Shown in pieces: positions 43,568 through 54,653 of a stretch of 64,000 nucleotides of DNA (within the stretch, counting starts at the first letter, position 1; each line of letters begins with the position of its first letter). The notes under the pieces were generated by a model, which did not search any database, was not told where the DNA came from, and saw only the letters and a program-made list of their open reading frames with translations. The position numbers and the translations under genes were made by a program. Origin of the DNA: Aspidapion aeneum (taxonomy: Eukaryota > Arthropoda > Insecta > Coleoptera > Brentidae); contig OY755047.1 of assembly GCA_963576565.1 (NCBI GenBank), forward strand, positions 27,751,351 to 27,815,350, read 5' to 3'.

Positions 43568-45084
43568 CTTCACATAGTTCATAAGTAATCTAAATTTGTA
43601 ATCGAATCTGCAGTAGATACCTACTAGTCTAATAACCGATGCGTATATACTACGTCAACGTTTTGCAAAGAACGTTTTTGAATAATTATTTTTATTATTA
43701 AATTATAGCTTTCCTTTCCTCTTTTTGGGAGGTCGAAATCGGTGTCAGCCTAACCATCAAATAATCGCAAACTAAATCCTATTCTGGTCAGGCACGTCCC
43801 GGTTAGGATACGTTTGCGATCAATTGACCACGATAAGATTATACTTACTTCATGTTACACAGTGATTTCGACCTCACAAAAGAAGGACAGGAGAGATATC
43901 ATTTTAAGTCCCTCCTAAATATATTTATTGTTTATCTCCTACAATTTTTTACACGTAGAACTGACAACAAACAAAAGAGCCGACCCGCTCCACAGCCCTA
44001 CGCCACAGCAGCAGTGTGTCAAGTGCGGAAACACATGCAAGCGCACTTCAAAATATCCGTTGGCGAATTTGAATTTGCCATTGTTTTCAAAGCTAGCTAT
44101 GATTTCTTCACTTTTCAATTTTTGAACCAGTATTTATGCTCTAAGATATCTCTCCTTAATTCTTAATGTTTCTTTTTCTATAGATTATTTTCGGATACTG
44201 GGCATGCGTTTATTTTGTTTGTTTTGGAACATACTCCGTCACGTCAATGCATGATTTGGCAAATTGTCGAAAATTTAAGGTTATGGTCGAGAGTGTACAA
44301 AATGTAAACAAACAGAAAACATGACAACACAGCTGTTAATTTTCTTCAAAACACACGCATGCGTACATGGAAGTTTGCGCCTGCGAATTAAAATTTTCCA
44401 TTTTATTGCTTTTATGTAGTATTTTTAAACAAAAGATTTAGCTAGAGGCCCTGAATAAGTTTGACTGATGTGCTTCCCCAGAGATGAGCAGCCTATATTG
44501 TCCTCTCTTTCTAGCATACCACTACAAATTTACATATAAAGTCGATTTTGGTAGACAAACGGATATACGACAGCCCCCTTAAATTAACAAGGCAATCTCG
44601 GAGGCCTACATATGGGTATGAGCTGGCTTAATATTGGATTATAAAAAAAACTACCAGAAAATTGAAAAATTTTATTTTTTAGATAAATTATTCAGAAAAA
44701 AATTGTGCCATAGTAAAAATTTGTAAAAAATACGAATAAATTGGGTACTTTTCCTTTCCTTCCTTTTACTACGAAAAATATGCAATATAAAAAACCTACT
44801 AGAGATCTAGAAAAAAATTGTAGATAAAACGAAGAAACTGGTTAGAAAAATTAAATACTTTTCAGGAAAAATAACGCCATAGAAAGAATTTTGTAGATAA
44901 TAACGAAAACTTTTGAAAAAAGTTTTTTTTTGGAAAAACGGGGCGAAAAAAATTTGTATGGTAAATGCATAACAAAAATTGCAAATGAAGAATTTTTAAA
45001 AATAAAATTATTGAATTAGTTACAAAAGTACAAGCCCGTAGTCAGAAATGTTTACGAAACTGGTCAGTTTGCCCCTAATAAATT
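43568..45084. other. Unassigned interval with second copy of the dispersed repeat
   Basis: Holds the 44192-44290 repeat copy. The plus-strand frame of 104 codons at 43852-44166 is unrecognised and overlaps another open frame. Confidence 0.3.
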
Positions 45085-45445
45085 ATTCTATTACTATATC
45101 GCTTTAGAACGTTTTTCTACGTTCTCCGACGCCAATTCTCCACCTTCTTAGATCCTGACAATCATCGTCTGTCAGGTATTTTTGACTTATTGATCCTTGA
45201 ATGGCTGTTGCCATTCCAGTTTATAACGCCCTCTTTTTCTGCGCCCTATTGGTTGCCATTCTAGGACCTGCTTTGATAATCTTTCGTCGTTCATCCGTTG
45301 TAGATGGCCGTAGCATATCAGTTGTCTTCTAGTGATGTCTTACCTCGATTTCTTATATGATCTATTCTAGATATTCTTATTGCATCCATTTTGCAAATTT
45401 CCATTTTTGTTTTGTAATTTTTTGTTACGCGACAAGTCTCTAATT
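45085..45445 (-). pseudogene. RTE-A copy 4, 3' end only
   Basis: The minus strand matches the last ~360 bp of RTE-A: CRVTKNYKTKM-like at 45445, DAIRISR-like, RQLICYGHLQRMNDER and GRRKRGR-like, then TTCTAAAGCGATATAGTAAT at the 3' end. A deletion removes part of the DHIRNEIIKERMGIEG segment. 5'-truncated insertion. Confidence 0.8.
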
Positions 45446-45989
45446 ATGCTTATTTCATTTCATTTTGAGCTTGGGGGAAGCTCATGCATCTAATTGCGCC
45501 AATGCTAACAATGTTCAGATGCTATGTTTTTGCCACTGCTTTATGTGTTCGAGGCCTGGTTACTAAGGACAGGTCCAAGCTTTTGAGATGTTAGTGTCCA
45601 GAAGAATGTCACGGATCCACTAAACAATTATTTTTATTTACATTTACAAATTGCAGATAACCAAAAAAGGAAAATTTTCTTTCTTTGTCTGCGCAATACC
45701 TATTTGTAATACAAAAACAAAAGAGCCCACGTATTCAGCTGAAAATTGAATAATAGGTGTTGTCAGCACTCTACTAATATTTTCAAAGCATTCGTTTGTC
45801 TAAAGTCATCTTCTATAATCCATCATCATTTTTGACACACGGGCATAAAGGCACAAAATTACTCGTGTTCAATAAAGGGTACATCAAAAAAATAGCAAGA
45901 AATAAAGCAAAAGTGCCCCATATATTTAATTTATACCACTTAACTACTTGTATTTGTCAATTGTAACCAAGTAGGAAAATTCGGAAACA
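45446..45989. other. Unassigned interval
   Basis: Includes a GAGCTTGGGGGAAGCTC hairpin near 45466. No gene supported. Confidence 0.3.
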
Positions 45990-46385
45990 TCTTTCACCTA
46001 AGGGTGCCTAAGGGACTTAAAATCCCCCAGTTCCATTACGTTGACCTCTACTTTTTTCTGACACCTTTATGTCATTCACGTTGTGCCAGAAAGTAATACA
46101 CTGTTTCCTCACTTTTATCTAAAAGAGCAGTCAAATGTCCGTGTTCTTAGCAGAATATTCTTTCTATAATTCCTTTTGGTTTTGCTGAAGCTACGGATAG
46201 TTTTATTTTTCTGTCTACAGTCATTTGAATTAACCCTTGCTTTATACAGCTGCTTGACTGTCAAGACTTTGTGGACAGATCTTGTCCTCTTATCAGCCCT
46301 AGGCAAGGTTCCAATTTCTGCTCTGATCCCCTCTTGGTCATTTTGTCGCCCTCTTCGTTTCCAGGTATCCACATATGGCTTGAAT
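45990..46385 (-). pseudogene. R1/LOA-like retrotransposon 3' fragment 4
   Basis: The minus strand reads MWIPGNEEGDKMTKRGS, the GNExADxLAxxGS end of RNase H, then KLSVASAKPKGIIERI and CGHLTALLDKSEETVYYF in shifted frames. The knuckle Cys are not preserved. The 85-codon frame on record (46372-46115) is out of frame with this and is a shadow. Confidence 0.65.
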
Positions 46386-47544
46386 TGAATAAGAAATTGT
46401 TGAACTTTCGGCTAGCTGGTACACTTTGGCACACATTCTAATAAAACTTTTGTTAAATTCCGTTAAAAATTACAGAAAAAAGTAAAGTTTAGAGAATACG
46501 AGAAAGATCAGCTACTTCACATAGAACACGGCGAAGTTCAGTGATGGGCAGGGTGTAGAAAGGCGTAGTTCTGGAGTAGCGTCACTGTAATGGGACTTCG
46601 AAAGCTCGCCTGTACATTTTAAGGTTAAAAAATATGTGCTTAAAACTCTTGAGTTTGACGTCCCTTTTGTCGATAGCAACTGAAATACCTAGAGGGGAAG
46701 ATGGGTAGGGTTCAATCAAAATATTATTAAAGATTACTGCTTCTTTGAAGCACTCAAGCTCTTTGTCCCTCATATCAACACACAAGGGGTTGAGGTTTCT
46801 TTTATGAAATTATTACGGAGGTTCTACGATGCTGGTAGTTAGTGGTTTGCCACTTTCTCATATGTAATTTTTGATTAGGATACTTTTGTTTCCAAAGATT
46901 TCGATAAGTTAAAGTTACATATTATACTTGCTGTTTGAACTGCTTTAAAAGTTTGATGAAACTTGATCAAAATTGATATTCACAAAAACATTTGGTGGTG
47001 CTACCAAAGACCATAGGTATAATCCTTTTTCAATGTTTATTAATTATACCTTAGTCTAGCTAGAATGATGTGGTTTTGTTAGTTCTATTAGTGAGAGACC
47101 TTGTATAATCGTTAATGTTTAGACTAAAGGGTGTTTCTTTGGACGCATTATGCGTTTATAACAATGATGACGTTTGAAAACAAGAGGAAGACAACAAGAA
47201 GTGTTTTCTACATAATAGAGAATCGTTTTTAAAGTGTTTTCTACTTGACGTTTCTGGAAACGCCCAGATTTCGGTTCATGTGAGGATATTTTAAAATGAA
47301 CAACATAGGAATTGATTTTAAAATCTTACTTTTTATCGATGAGGTAATTGATGCAATTAAACGGGTTCGGTTCCATCAATCAAGTTCATCTAAATTTTCT
47401 ATGCTATCGATACCAACAATTGCCATCGGGTTGTGGAGTCGATGCCTGTTGAAGGACAGTTTATATCATATCCTCAAATGTTGTTTTTTTGAAAATGTTT
47501 GGAAACGCCAGACAGGCGAAGGAGTATGTGACAGGATACCCGTA
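46386..47544. other. Unassigned interval
   Basis: No supported gene. The first ~80 codons of the plus frame starting at 47296 show no family signature and may simply be open by chance in front of the R1-like tail. Confidence 0.3.
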
Positions 47545-47940
47545 GGGACTGGCTGCTTCGTAAAACACGAAGAAAGGGTGGGATATATAGTGGGAGTCCT
47601 AACCGGACACTGCGTCCTACAAGGACACTTAGCGAAGATGACTGTGAAGGAGGACGCGACGTACGAGCGATGTTGGGCCGAAGACAAGACCTTGGCGCAT
47701 TTCCTCTCGTCATGTGAAGCATACAGGCAGGCAAGAAGAGAGGTATTTGAAGATAAATATTTTGAGACGGAGGACCTTCTGAATCTGATATCGCCCGATA
47801 TTCTGGCGTTTGTACAGAAGGAAGGAAGGACGCAGAAAGGAAACGAAACATTTTACGCTTGTTTTTGCTCAGTTGATCGACAAGCTTTACAAGCTGATTG
47901 GGCTTTATGTATAGCCCGCCAACTTATTGGGCTATATTAA
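47545..47940 (+). pseudogene. R1/LOA-like retrotransposon 3' fragment 5 (open)
   Basis: In an open frame that begins at 47296, residues from about 90 read VGYIVGVLTGHCVLQGHLAK, YERCWAEDKTLAHFLSSCEA and YRQARREVFEDKYFETEDLL, then LISPDILAFVQKEGRT. This is the TGHC...C...H-x-x-S-x-C zinc-knuckle tail and final helix of I/R1/LOA-type elements. The first knuckle Cys pair is ERCW instead of C-x-x-C. No RT or RNase H upstream. The unbroken frame is unusual among the tails here but probably fortuitous. Confidence 0.75.
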
Positions 47941-48495
47941 CCGAATGGACTCCTCGGCTTGAAAATGAAGGAAAAAGAGTTTACCTTTATTAATTATTGT
48001 GCATAATGTTCAGGTTAGTGCTCAGCAAAAAACACGATCATTAAATCGTTAAACATTTATAACAACAGGTGCATGATTCGTGTCTCGTGGTTGATCTAAG
48101 GGTTGTTGATGGCAAAGGATATAAGCAGCTCTCCGACAGATCGATAAATACTTTAGTTTGTGCGCAAGATACCATATTACATTGGACATTGTTACATTTA
48201 ATTGCAACTTAACAATTTTTACTTTAAAGATGATCAACCTAAAATGCAGTTACAACTATTTCGTTTTGAAAGGCAGAACTTGACCTTAGGGTGCCGCAGC
48301 TATCCGATCCACGTAGGGTTTTGATTCATTGTCCAATAATGATTCTGCCCATGCGCAGTTCGATGTTGATTCTGATACAGACAAATAAATAGATATCCTT
48401 TTTTAGCCTAATAATCAGAAATAATAAATAATAAAAGAAATTGATTTATCTACCTCTAGGTAATACTAGGCAGAAATAAATATGTAATATTTATT
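47941..48495. other. Unassigned interval
   Basis: No supported gene or repeat. Confidence 0.3.
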
Positions 48496-48759
48496 TTAAG
48501 TATAACCTCGCTGAGCTGAGCTTCCTGTGTGCCATTCATTTTCACAATTCGAATCAGGCATGATTTCGTAAAGATGCAAAAACAAGAAAGAAATAGGTAA
48601 GTCACCATAATGGTGCACCAGATGGTTCTCTTCTGGACGCCAACGCGACGTCAGGTCGACGTTGTAACCAGAGGAAGTGTGTGGGTACCATTTAAGTACC
48701 AATGGTGCACTTTTTGTGGGCTTGGCTCGCGCCGCATATTGGTATAAATAAACTCTCAA
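48496..48759 (-). CDS. 87-codon uncharacterised open frame
   Basis: Reads MRVYLYQYAARAKPTKSAPL, SSGYNVDLTSRWRPEEN and LPISFLFLHLYEIMP. Base composition is richer in G+C than its surroundings over 48620-48730, and the sequence is not low complexity. I recognise no domain; it may be an exon-like piece of an unidentified element. Confidence 0.25.
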   Translation of the reverse strand: MRVYLYQYAARAKPTKSAPLVLKWYPHTSSGYNVDLTSRWRPEENHLVHHYGDLPISFLFLHLYEIMPDSNCENEWHTGSSAQRGYT

Positions 48760-48925
48760 ACATGGTTTGTTCCTTCGATTCCGATCTTAGGGTGCGAGTT
48801 GAGAGAAATATGCTTCAAAAGCAATTTCACATTGGTATAATTATAAATACTTTGCCAATTTATGGGCTCCTAAACTCACACGAATAATTTATAATGTAAT
48901 TTTTACCCATTTTGGTCTGCGAAAT

Positions 48926-49015
48926 TAACCCCCTATCCGCCACCCGGGGATGCGTCCAACTGGAGATCCCCGTTCTCCCAGTGTAACACCACTAAACAAA
49001 ACAAACTATAATGTA
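48926..49015. repeat. Inverted repeat arm A, left
   Basis: CCGCCACCCGGGGATGCGTC, GGAGATCCCCG, GTGTAACACCA and AAAACAAACTATAAT pair with the reverse of 49511-49608. Confidence 0.8.
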
Positions 49016-49029
49016 TTAGCTCACACGTA

Positions 49030-49140
49030 TAGTATAACTTCTTCGATCCATGTTTGGACATAGGCTTCCCCCAATATCTTCCATTCTTCTCTGCCTGTCG
49101 CCGTGTTCATCCATCTAGCTCCTGCATGTCTCTTCAAATC
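49030..49140 (-). pseudogene. RTE-B copy 4, 3' end only
   Basis: CTTCTTCGATCCATGTTTGG, GACATAGGCTTCCCCCAATA and CTGTCGCCGTGTTCATCC match the 3' coding end of RTE-B at 13640-13745 (WNILREAYVQ-like on the minus strand). Lies inside the inverted-repeat pair A. Confidence 0.75.
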
Positions 49141-49294
49141 GTGAGCTATGGTGATCGTGTTAAAACATAACACAAAATTGCTCTGATTTCAAAAAATTTC
49201 ATAAATCTTTACGTTTCTGATGATTTGCAAACTTTTTTGTCTCGCCGTCTGTCGGTCTGTCTGAATGTCTGTCTGTATGTCTTTCTGTAACGAT

Positions 49295-49425
49295 AAACGC
49301 GCATAACTCAAAAACTACTTGCCTGTTTTTAATGAAACTTGGTAGCTAGATTGGGGTTTGACTCAAAATGGTCCCGTTTAAAAATGAATAAAATCCATTG
49401 GACATAAGCCGAGAAAAATGGTGGG
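49295..49425. repeat. Inverted repeat arm B, left
   Basis: CGCGCATAACTCAAAAACTA, TTTTTAATGAAA, TTTAAAAATGAATAAAATCC and GGACATAAGCCG pair with the reverse of 49598-49718. Confidence 0.8.
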
Positions 49426-49510
49426 GGTTGATTTCCAAAAGTTCTGGTAAAAATATTACTTGTGTGGTATTTCATTAAAGGTAACTGTGCATAAAGATAA
49501 AACAAATATA

Positions 49511-49608
49511 TTATAGTTTGTTTTATTCAATGGTGTTACACGGGGGGGGGGAATCTCCAATCGGACGAACGCATCCCCGGGTGGCGAATAGGGCGGCTTA
49601 TGTCCGGC
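49511..49608. repeat. Inverted repeat arm A, right
   Basis: Reverse partner of 48926-49015: ATTATAGTTTGTTTTATTC, TGGTGTTACAC, a G run, GAATCTCC and GACGAACGCATCCCCGGGTG. Confidence 0.8.
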
Positions 49609-49718
49609 GGATTTTATTCATTTTTAAATAAGACTATCTGGAGCCAAAACCCAACCTAGGACCAAATTATTTCATTAAAATTGGGCATGTAGTTTTTGAC
49701 CTATGCGCGTTTTAGTAT
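49598..49718. repeat. Inverted repeat arm B, right
   Basis: Reverse partner of 49295-49425: CGGCTTATGTCC, GGATTTTATTCATTTTTAAA, TTTCATTAAAA and TAGTTTTTGACCTATGCGCG. Confidence 0.8.
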
Positions 49719-49861
49719 TACTCGTACATGACTGAAATCAAGCTCAAACTGTTCAAGTCAAACCAAGAAAAAATCCATGGACTAATTAATTGTCAGTATA
49801 ATACAGGTAAAAGATATTGAATATTTTAGTTTATAACGAGTTATGTCGAGTTGTTCTTTAA

Positions 49862-50763
49862 CCCTGCATTACTCGCGTGACGTGGCAAAAAGTTTCGCAA
49901 TCACATGCGTGTGAGCATTTTGCTCAAACATGCTTTTTAGCTAGTTTTAGGTACACTACGTGCTGTTTTTATTGACCTGCCAAATAAACCAAATTTATAA
50001 TTTTATATTATATATATTTTTGAAAAAAAAAGTGAGATTTATATAAAAAAATTAGTATTATTTTTGCAGTAAAAAAAATAAAAAACGAAGTATTTTTTTA
50101 CAAAAAATAAAAAGTGGTATCATTCGCTGGAACTGTCGTCTTCTTCAATCCTTCCAGAGCATGAAAGACTTGGACATTACACTTACTACAATACTTTTTT
50201 GTTCTTCTATTCTTTCTCCTTGGACAAATTCCAAAAAATCCTCTTGCTTCAGGTCCATCATATTGGGGTTCAGGTAAATTTAGATTTTGATCGTATTTTC
50301 AAGGGCAGAAAACGGATTGACAAACGATTGATCCTTAGTCTTTTTTTTAATAGTTCTTGGTTACGAGTTTTCTCATACTCCTTCTGCGTCATTTGGACAA
50401 TGTTCTTACTCCTACTAGACCTTATTTTTCACAACCCAAGGAGTTAAAACAAAAACAAGTCACTTTGTATTATACAGTACGTAAAATACCAAGTTTTCTT
50501 ATTACATCAATTTTCAGTCACTTTCAAAAAAGTACTACATGATCAGTCGCGCGATGAGCAAAATGCTCACGCGTATGGCAACAACCCAACGCTCTCGACG
50601 CAGGAAGCAGCTAAACTGGATGAAGAAAACAATAGCCTGTAGTGAAGTACACACTTTTAAACTTAGCTAGAGTGGGGGATAGCGGCATGTGCCTTGTAGC
50701 CTTAAAATGGTGGCTTTTCGAAAAAAGCGTGAGCAAAATGCTCATAGCGCGAGTGATGCGGTG
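49862..50763 (-). mobile_element. piggyBac-type element (902 bp) with transposase C-terminal remnant
   Basis: TTAA at 49858-49861 and 50764-50767 brackets inverted ends CCCTGCATTACTCGCG and, reversed, CACCGCATCACTCGCG (13 of 16). TTAA duplication with ends starting in C is diagnostic of piggyBac. Three GAGCATTTTGCTC-type palindromes lie near the ends (49914-49926, 50558-50570, 50731-50743). On the minus strand (about 50280-50104) I read LPEPQYDGPEARGFFGICPR, RKNRRTKKYCSKCNVQVF, like the cysteine-rich tail of piggyBac transposases. The catalytic core is deleted. Confidence 0.82.
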
Positions 50764-50767
50764 TTAA

Positions 50768-51250
50768 AAAAAACAGAACAAACCTTACATGACGCTCCTT
50801 TTTATATTGTACAAAAGACCTTTGTATAAAAATAAGAAATAAACTTAACGTATTATTAGGCTATATTTTTGTCCGATGGCACAATACACAAGATTTTTTT
50901 TCAAACAAAATATGACCTAAGAAAACCCGAATTTTTTTTTGCTTAAAATTTACTTGGAAATTATACCAGTTCGCAAACATTTATAAAGTTGTATCGCCTT
51001 TTTAGCTACTGGTCTTTGTAAAGTAAATGATTAAATAAAAGATATAGATAAACTTCTTGTATTTGCTGACGGTTGCCAACCCAAGTAACATTTCTTTATT
51101 TATAGCAGAAGCTAAAAGGTTGCCAGCGCCTTTCCTTAAAACCATTAGTTTCAATGTTTGGTCGCTAGCACGTTCCCATTACCCTTATATACCCCTTAGA
51201 TCTCCTAAATGGGACTCCACAATTGGTGGTGGCAACCTATGTATTAAACT
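50768..51250. other. Unassigned interval
   Basis: No supported gene or repeat. Confidence 0.3.
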
Positions 51251-51808
51251 CACTATAAAACCATAAGAAATAAACTCCAGCTTCGCCCTCTAGCGGCTCC
51301 ACCAGTATAGAACCTTTTAGAGCCTAAAGCTATTATGCCAGGTTCTAAAAGCAACTCAGAAACGTCCTCTATCCCATTATAAAACTAGATTTGGTAATTT
51401 GGTATCCTGGCGATTCTGTTGAATACCATAATACCTTTAAAGTAAAGAAGTTTTCCTATAAAAGCTATGGCGATATTTTAGATTCACAATGGCTATATAA
51501 AATAATTTAGGTCACAAAATTGCCAAAAATGTCAAAGTCCCAAAATTATTTTATCACATAAAAAGCTCTAAAAACAAGCGCGCCAGCACAAAAATGCTTT
51601 TTAATAGTTTTTTGACAAAATAACATATTTAAAATTAAAAAAAATCATTTACACTATTCACCATTAAAAAAGTCTGTTTGGTTTACATAAATCAAAATTA
51701 AAGTAAAATTAATGTTAAAAAAAAACTGATAAAACGACTAGATAAATATTTTATCTTTACAATATGTATTAAATAAATTTATATATACGCCATTATGGTT
51801 TTATAGTG
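51251..51808. repeat. Segment bounded by a perfect 16 bp inverted repeat
   Basis: CACTATAAAACCATAA at 51251-51266 and its exact reverse at 51793-51808. No clear flanking duplication, so a MITE of about 558 bp is possible but not shown. The interior has repeated AACCTTTTAGAGCC- and AAAGCTAT-like motifs and no gene. Confidence 0.45.
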
Positions 51809-52239
51809 GTCACTTGGTTTTATTTGTTACTGTATCGCAACAAGGATTTTTGGGTGCCCTTATGAAACCAACAAAAAAGAACAATGTGAACATAATCAAC
51901 ATAACCTCACTTAAATTTTTTGTATTTGTTTTTAAAGTGTTTAAAAGCGTATAATTCAACACTTTTAAATGTTTTTTTATCGTGCAATTTCGACACAATC
52001 GAGAGGGCCAGTGCAATAATATTCGTTGTGCCTGCAGGTTGGAGGGCAACCTCTTATATTGGTAGACGACCATGCCTACCCAGGAGGACGGAAACTCAAC
52101 AATTATTAATTATTGGGCTTAAAATAATCAATCTTGCAATAGGTAGTTACCAATCTGTACCTAGGTATATCTATTATTTTTACAAGAAATACCTAAAAAA
52201 AATAAAACACGAAAGTATTTACTTACTTCTGTTAGAACC

Positions 52240-52530
52240 CTTAAACAAGGTTTTATATGGCCGCCTATTTAAATAATATTTAATATACAGCTATGGCTAA
52301 CTATAAATACAAAAGAATTAAGTTTACCTTTAAGCCTTCCTATAAAACCTTTTTAAAATGCCTAAAAGTAATGGCAAAAACCGAAAGTCTAAAGTTTATA
52401 TTTACCACTCTTAAAAACCTTAAGGAAACTAGGTTCTATATGGCCGCCTATCTAATCATATTTACTTTTAAACTACTGGTAACTATAAAAACAAAAGGAT
52501 ATAAGATAACCTTTTAACTCTATTATAAAA
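52240..52530. repeat. Two-copy ~190 bp tandem repeat
   Basis: TATATGGCCGCCTAT(T/C)TAA followed by ACTATAAA(T/A)ACAAAAG occurs at about 52255-52315 and 52436-52497. ATAAAAC-rich blocks follow each copy (52340, 52525). Extends weakly into 51251-51808. Confidence 0.6.
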
Positions 52531-53199
52531 CACTTTTAAGTAATGAAAAAAACTAAATGACCAAAGTTTATATTTATTTATTTTTCAAATCTTTAGGTAA
52601 AATGGTTTTATAAGACCATCTTTATAAATCAGAAATCAATAAAACCAAAAGTATCTAAAAGGAACAGAAGGAATATCAGTTTTATTATACTCCCTTTATA
52701 AATCACTTTTTGGTTGTATAACACCCCTTTAGGTAATTGGCAATATAAATTTCCAAACCCATAACAGCACCCTCTAAATAACCTAGGAACCAAATTAATA
52801 AAACCTTGAGTGGTAATAATCTTACTTGGGAAGTTTTAAATTCTCTTTATTCGAAAATCCAAGAAAATAAAATATTTTCAAAAAAAGTACAAAATGTCGC
52901 GGAACTAATGATACAGAGTCAAAGGGCGAGTTCGTAAATTTACCGATAAGCTTATCAACGAAAATTATTTGATGAAATGAAGTCACCAATTGATGACACC
53001 TACGGCACCTGCCCACAACGCAAGGGACGCCAAAATGTGCACGAAATCGCAGAGTGATTATAATAAAGTAAACAAAATTTTGTCTTTGCCCACGACGTAT
53101 TTTACCCCAGATCCGCCACTGCTCTGGGCGTACTTTTTGTTCGGCTAGAGTAATTTTTTTATTCGTTTTTTTTTTGTTAAAATGTTGTAGTACGTTGTG
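52531..53199. other. Unassigned interval with an isolated hAT-like terminus
   Basis: CCAGATCCGCCACTG at 53108-53122 resembles the right end of the hAT MITE at 62636-63000, but I find no matching left end nearby. No gene supported. Confidence 0.3.
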
Positions 53200-53420
53200 A
53201 TGGACATCTTGGAAGATATAGATAGTGACTTAAAACTTAGATGATGAAGATCAGGAGTTAATTTTGGTATTTCCGGACCCCCGCATGCCAGGATTGAAGA
53301 TTACGTTAAAAATGTACTACCAATGACGGCGCGTGTAAAACTGTTGGGATACACACCCAAAAAAAATTACGGCGCAGGCAAAAGTTTTGTGTGCCACGCC
53401 CAACTTTTTGGGCTATCGAT
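53200..53420 (+). pseudogene. Short decayed coding remnant, unidentified
   Basis: The forward strand reads MDILEDIDSDLKT-like then, after a stop, DDEDQELILVFPD and RIEDYVKNVLPMTARV. The acidic start and hydrophobic DYVxxVLP pattern look protein-derived, possibly from a DNA transposon, but I cannot assign it. Confidence 0.3.
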
Positions 53421-54653
53421 TGGGCCATTATATCATATAATTCAGAGCAAGTTAATAAAAGTGAGATATTTAGTTAGATATTAATTCTCTATTATTATTG
53501 TTTTTATAAATAAATAAAAAATGTATCATACCTAGTTTTTATATTTCACAAACATGTTTTGTATTAAAAATTAAGGCGTCTGTCCTTTTTTGAAATAAAT
53601 TCTTCAATAAGCAATCTATACTATTGAACTTTGGAATTTCTTGAATCATTTTTTTCTCAATAAATAAAATTGCGAGGGCAGTTAATCTATTCTCACCCAT
53701 TGTAGTAAATAAAGAAAATTGTTGTTTTTAGATATTGCACGCTAATGCTAGCAGAATTGGAAAGTTCCGCCATTTTCGTAACTACGAAATCGTCGAAATC
53801 AAAACAATACCGCCCGACCGATAACGCCAAGGTGTGCACTAATTTAGAGTGCACGTAAGGTGCTTTAACAGCCAACGCTAACCGTAGTCGCTGATAAGCC
53901 TTTCTTTGAATGACGGATAATGTAAATTTATTTAATATCTGATTGGGCTTGGATTAGCTTGTTTTTTCTCATTTAAACAAACTCGTATCTCTTACCGTTT
54001 CCGAAATCCTCATGTAGCTGCTTTTATCTGGGACACCCTGTATATTTTTATTTTATAATTTGTTTACAGCCACCGGTTTATAAGCAAATACTAATCTGCG
54101 TTATTAGGTTGTTATAATAGATGTTTGCAGAAAAATCTAAACCATTAAAAACGAATTAAAATATGTATCTGGGATACCAAATGATTGTGCGTTTACTAAC
54201 AAAAAACATAAAAATGTCACAGAATAAGTGGCTTAAAGCAGCTTAAAAAAAACTATCCAATAAAATTATGATTGACGTTTAGCTTCGTTTAAATAGAAAA
54301 GATTAGCCTATTAAAAACATTCATATTTCATATGGGTAGCCAAAGCTGTCACACAATAAAAAGAAACTAAACAAAAGAACTATTTATGGGATTTAATAAA
54401 ATTAAATTAATAGTTGTTTTGTGGATAGTTTGTTTTTAAGAGGATTAGAATTTAAATTGTGCTCGTAAAATACAAATTAAAATTTCGAAATTTCTTAATT
54501 TACCTTACGTAACTACCTCAGTAATAGTTATTTGATCACCACCCTATACAGCGTGTCCAGTATAAATAAATTACTTGGAGCAATTATTTACAGATATTTC
54601 AATATTCAAAATATAGAAGTACACCACCCGTCGGTATAATAGGCACCTTCAAA
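53421..54653. other. Unassigned AT-rich interval
   Basis: No supported gene. The 60-codon minus frame at 53875-53693 has no domain that I recognise. Confidence 0.3.

Noticed and set aside
47296..47540. N-terminal domain of a real protein fused to the R1-like tail
   Set aside because: The upstream ~80 codons show no domain, and one segment looks like random translation; treated as chance open sequence.
53108..53122. CCAGATCCGCCACTG as a complete hAT insertion end
   Set aside because: A single 15 bp terminus; no partner end or duplication found within reach.
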